A stretch of DNA of 20,076 nucleotides from positions 1 to 20,076 of the forward strand of contig CAZEJO010000034.1 of NCBI GenBank assembly GCA_964512285.1, read 5' to 3'. Of this stretch, positions 20,009-20,076 are shown piece by piece. The position numbers were made by a program, and so were the translations under genes. Position 1 is the stretch's first letter. Each line of letters begins with the position of its first letter. Below the pieces are notes generated by a model. It saw nothing but the letters and a program-made list of their open reading frames with translations. It was not told the origin of the DNA and did not search any database. This DNA comes from SM23-28-2 sp964512285 (GTDB lineage: Bacteria > Chloroflexota > Dehalococcoidia > SM23-28-2).

Positions 20009-20076
20009 ATGACCACTGCTGCTACCCTAGCGGATATCCTTGACGCCCACACTAAAGAGGGCGAGCTGTACGAGCG
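20009..20076 (+). CDS. 5' end of a gene, possibly AmmeMemoRadiSam radical SAM enzyme
   Basis: Only the first 22 codons are present: MTTAATLADILDAHTKEG followed by ELYE, cut by the window edge. The wording HTKEGELYE resembles, from memory, the N-terminus of AmmeMemoRadiSam-system radical SAM enzymes, in which a cysteine-rich segment follows soon after. That segment is outside the window, so the product is tentative. The ATG at 20009 sits just after an excellent extended -10 promoter, and no ribosome site is visible, in line with near-leaderless translation. Confidence 0.45.
   Translation, partial: MTTAATLADILDAHTKEGELYE

Overview
The window reads as part of a GC-rich chromosome of a bacterium with a single-membrane-type envelope, most probably a Chloroflexota member. 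This taxonomic call is an inference. It rests on a Tad pilus locus without secretin or outer-membrane genes, frequent GTG/TTG starts, a TadG carrying a domain style I associate with Chloroflexota, and strong consensus Shine-Dalgarno (SD) sites. No database search was possible. I see no rRNA, tRNA, CRISPR array, insertion sequence or integrase.

Region 1 (1-9257) is a Tad/Flp pilus locus. A prepilin peptidase gene, cut by the left edge, runs leftward. After a 490-bp leader that holds a possible RNA pseudoknot, a rightward cluster encodes the Flp pilin, the TadE and TadG pseudopilin-like proteins, CpaB, TadZ/CpaE, the TadA/CpaF ATPase and the TadB and TadC platform proteins. The peptidase would process the pilin, TadA would power assembly, TadB/TadC would form the membrane base, and TadZ would position the machine.

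Region 2 (9278-13594) looks like a regulatory island next to the pilus genes and is the most unusual part. It holds two paralogous XRE-family regulators and a 59-aa protein that is essentially their shared C-terminal module without the DNA-binding domain. It also holds a DUF192 protein, an ECF sigma factor overlapping a membrane anti-sigma-like protein, and a 69-aa protein matching a 62-residue domain present twice in that anti-sigma-like protein. A small secreted five-cysteine protein follows the 69-aa gene. Two divergent transcription units in the middle appear to share a promoter region in which the two -35 boxes are the arms of one inverted repeat. A perfect 32-bp palindrome ends the convergent units.

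Region 3 (14012-19706) is a leftward metabolic cluster: glycerol kinase (GlpK), then GlcD-, GlcE- and GlcF-like subunits of a glycolate/2-hydroxyacid oxidase.

Region 4 (19707-20076) is intergenic DNA with two palindromes, a short tandem repeat and an extended -10 promoter. It leads into the first codons of a rightward gene, possibly an AmmeMemoRadiSam radical SAM enzyme.
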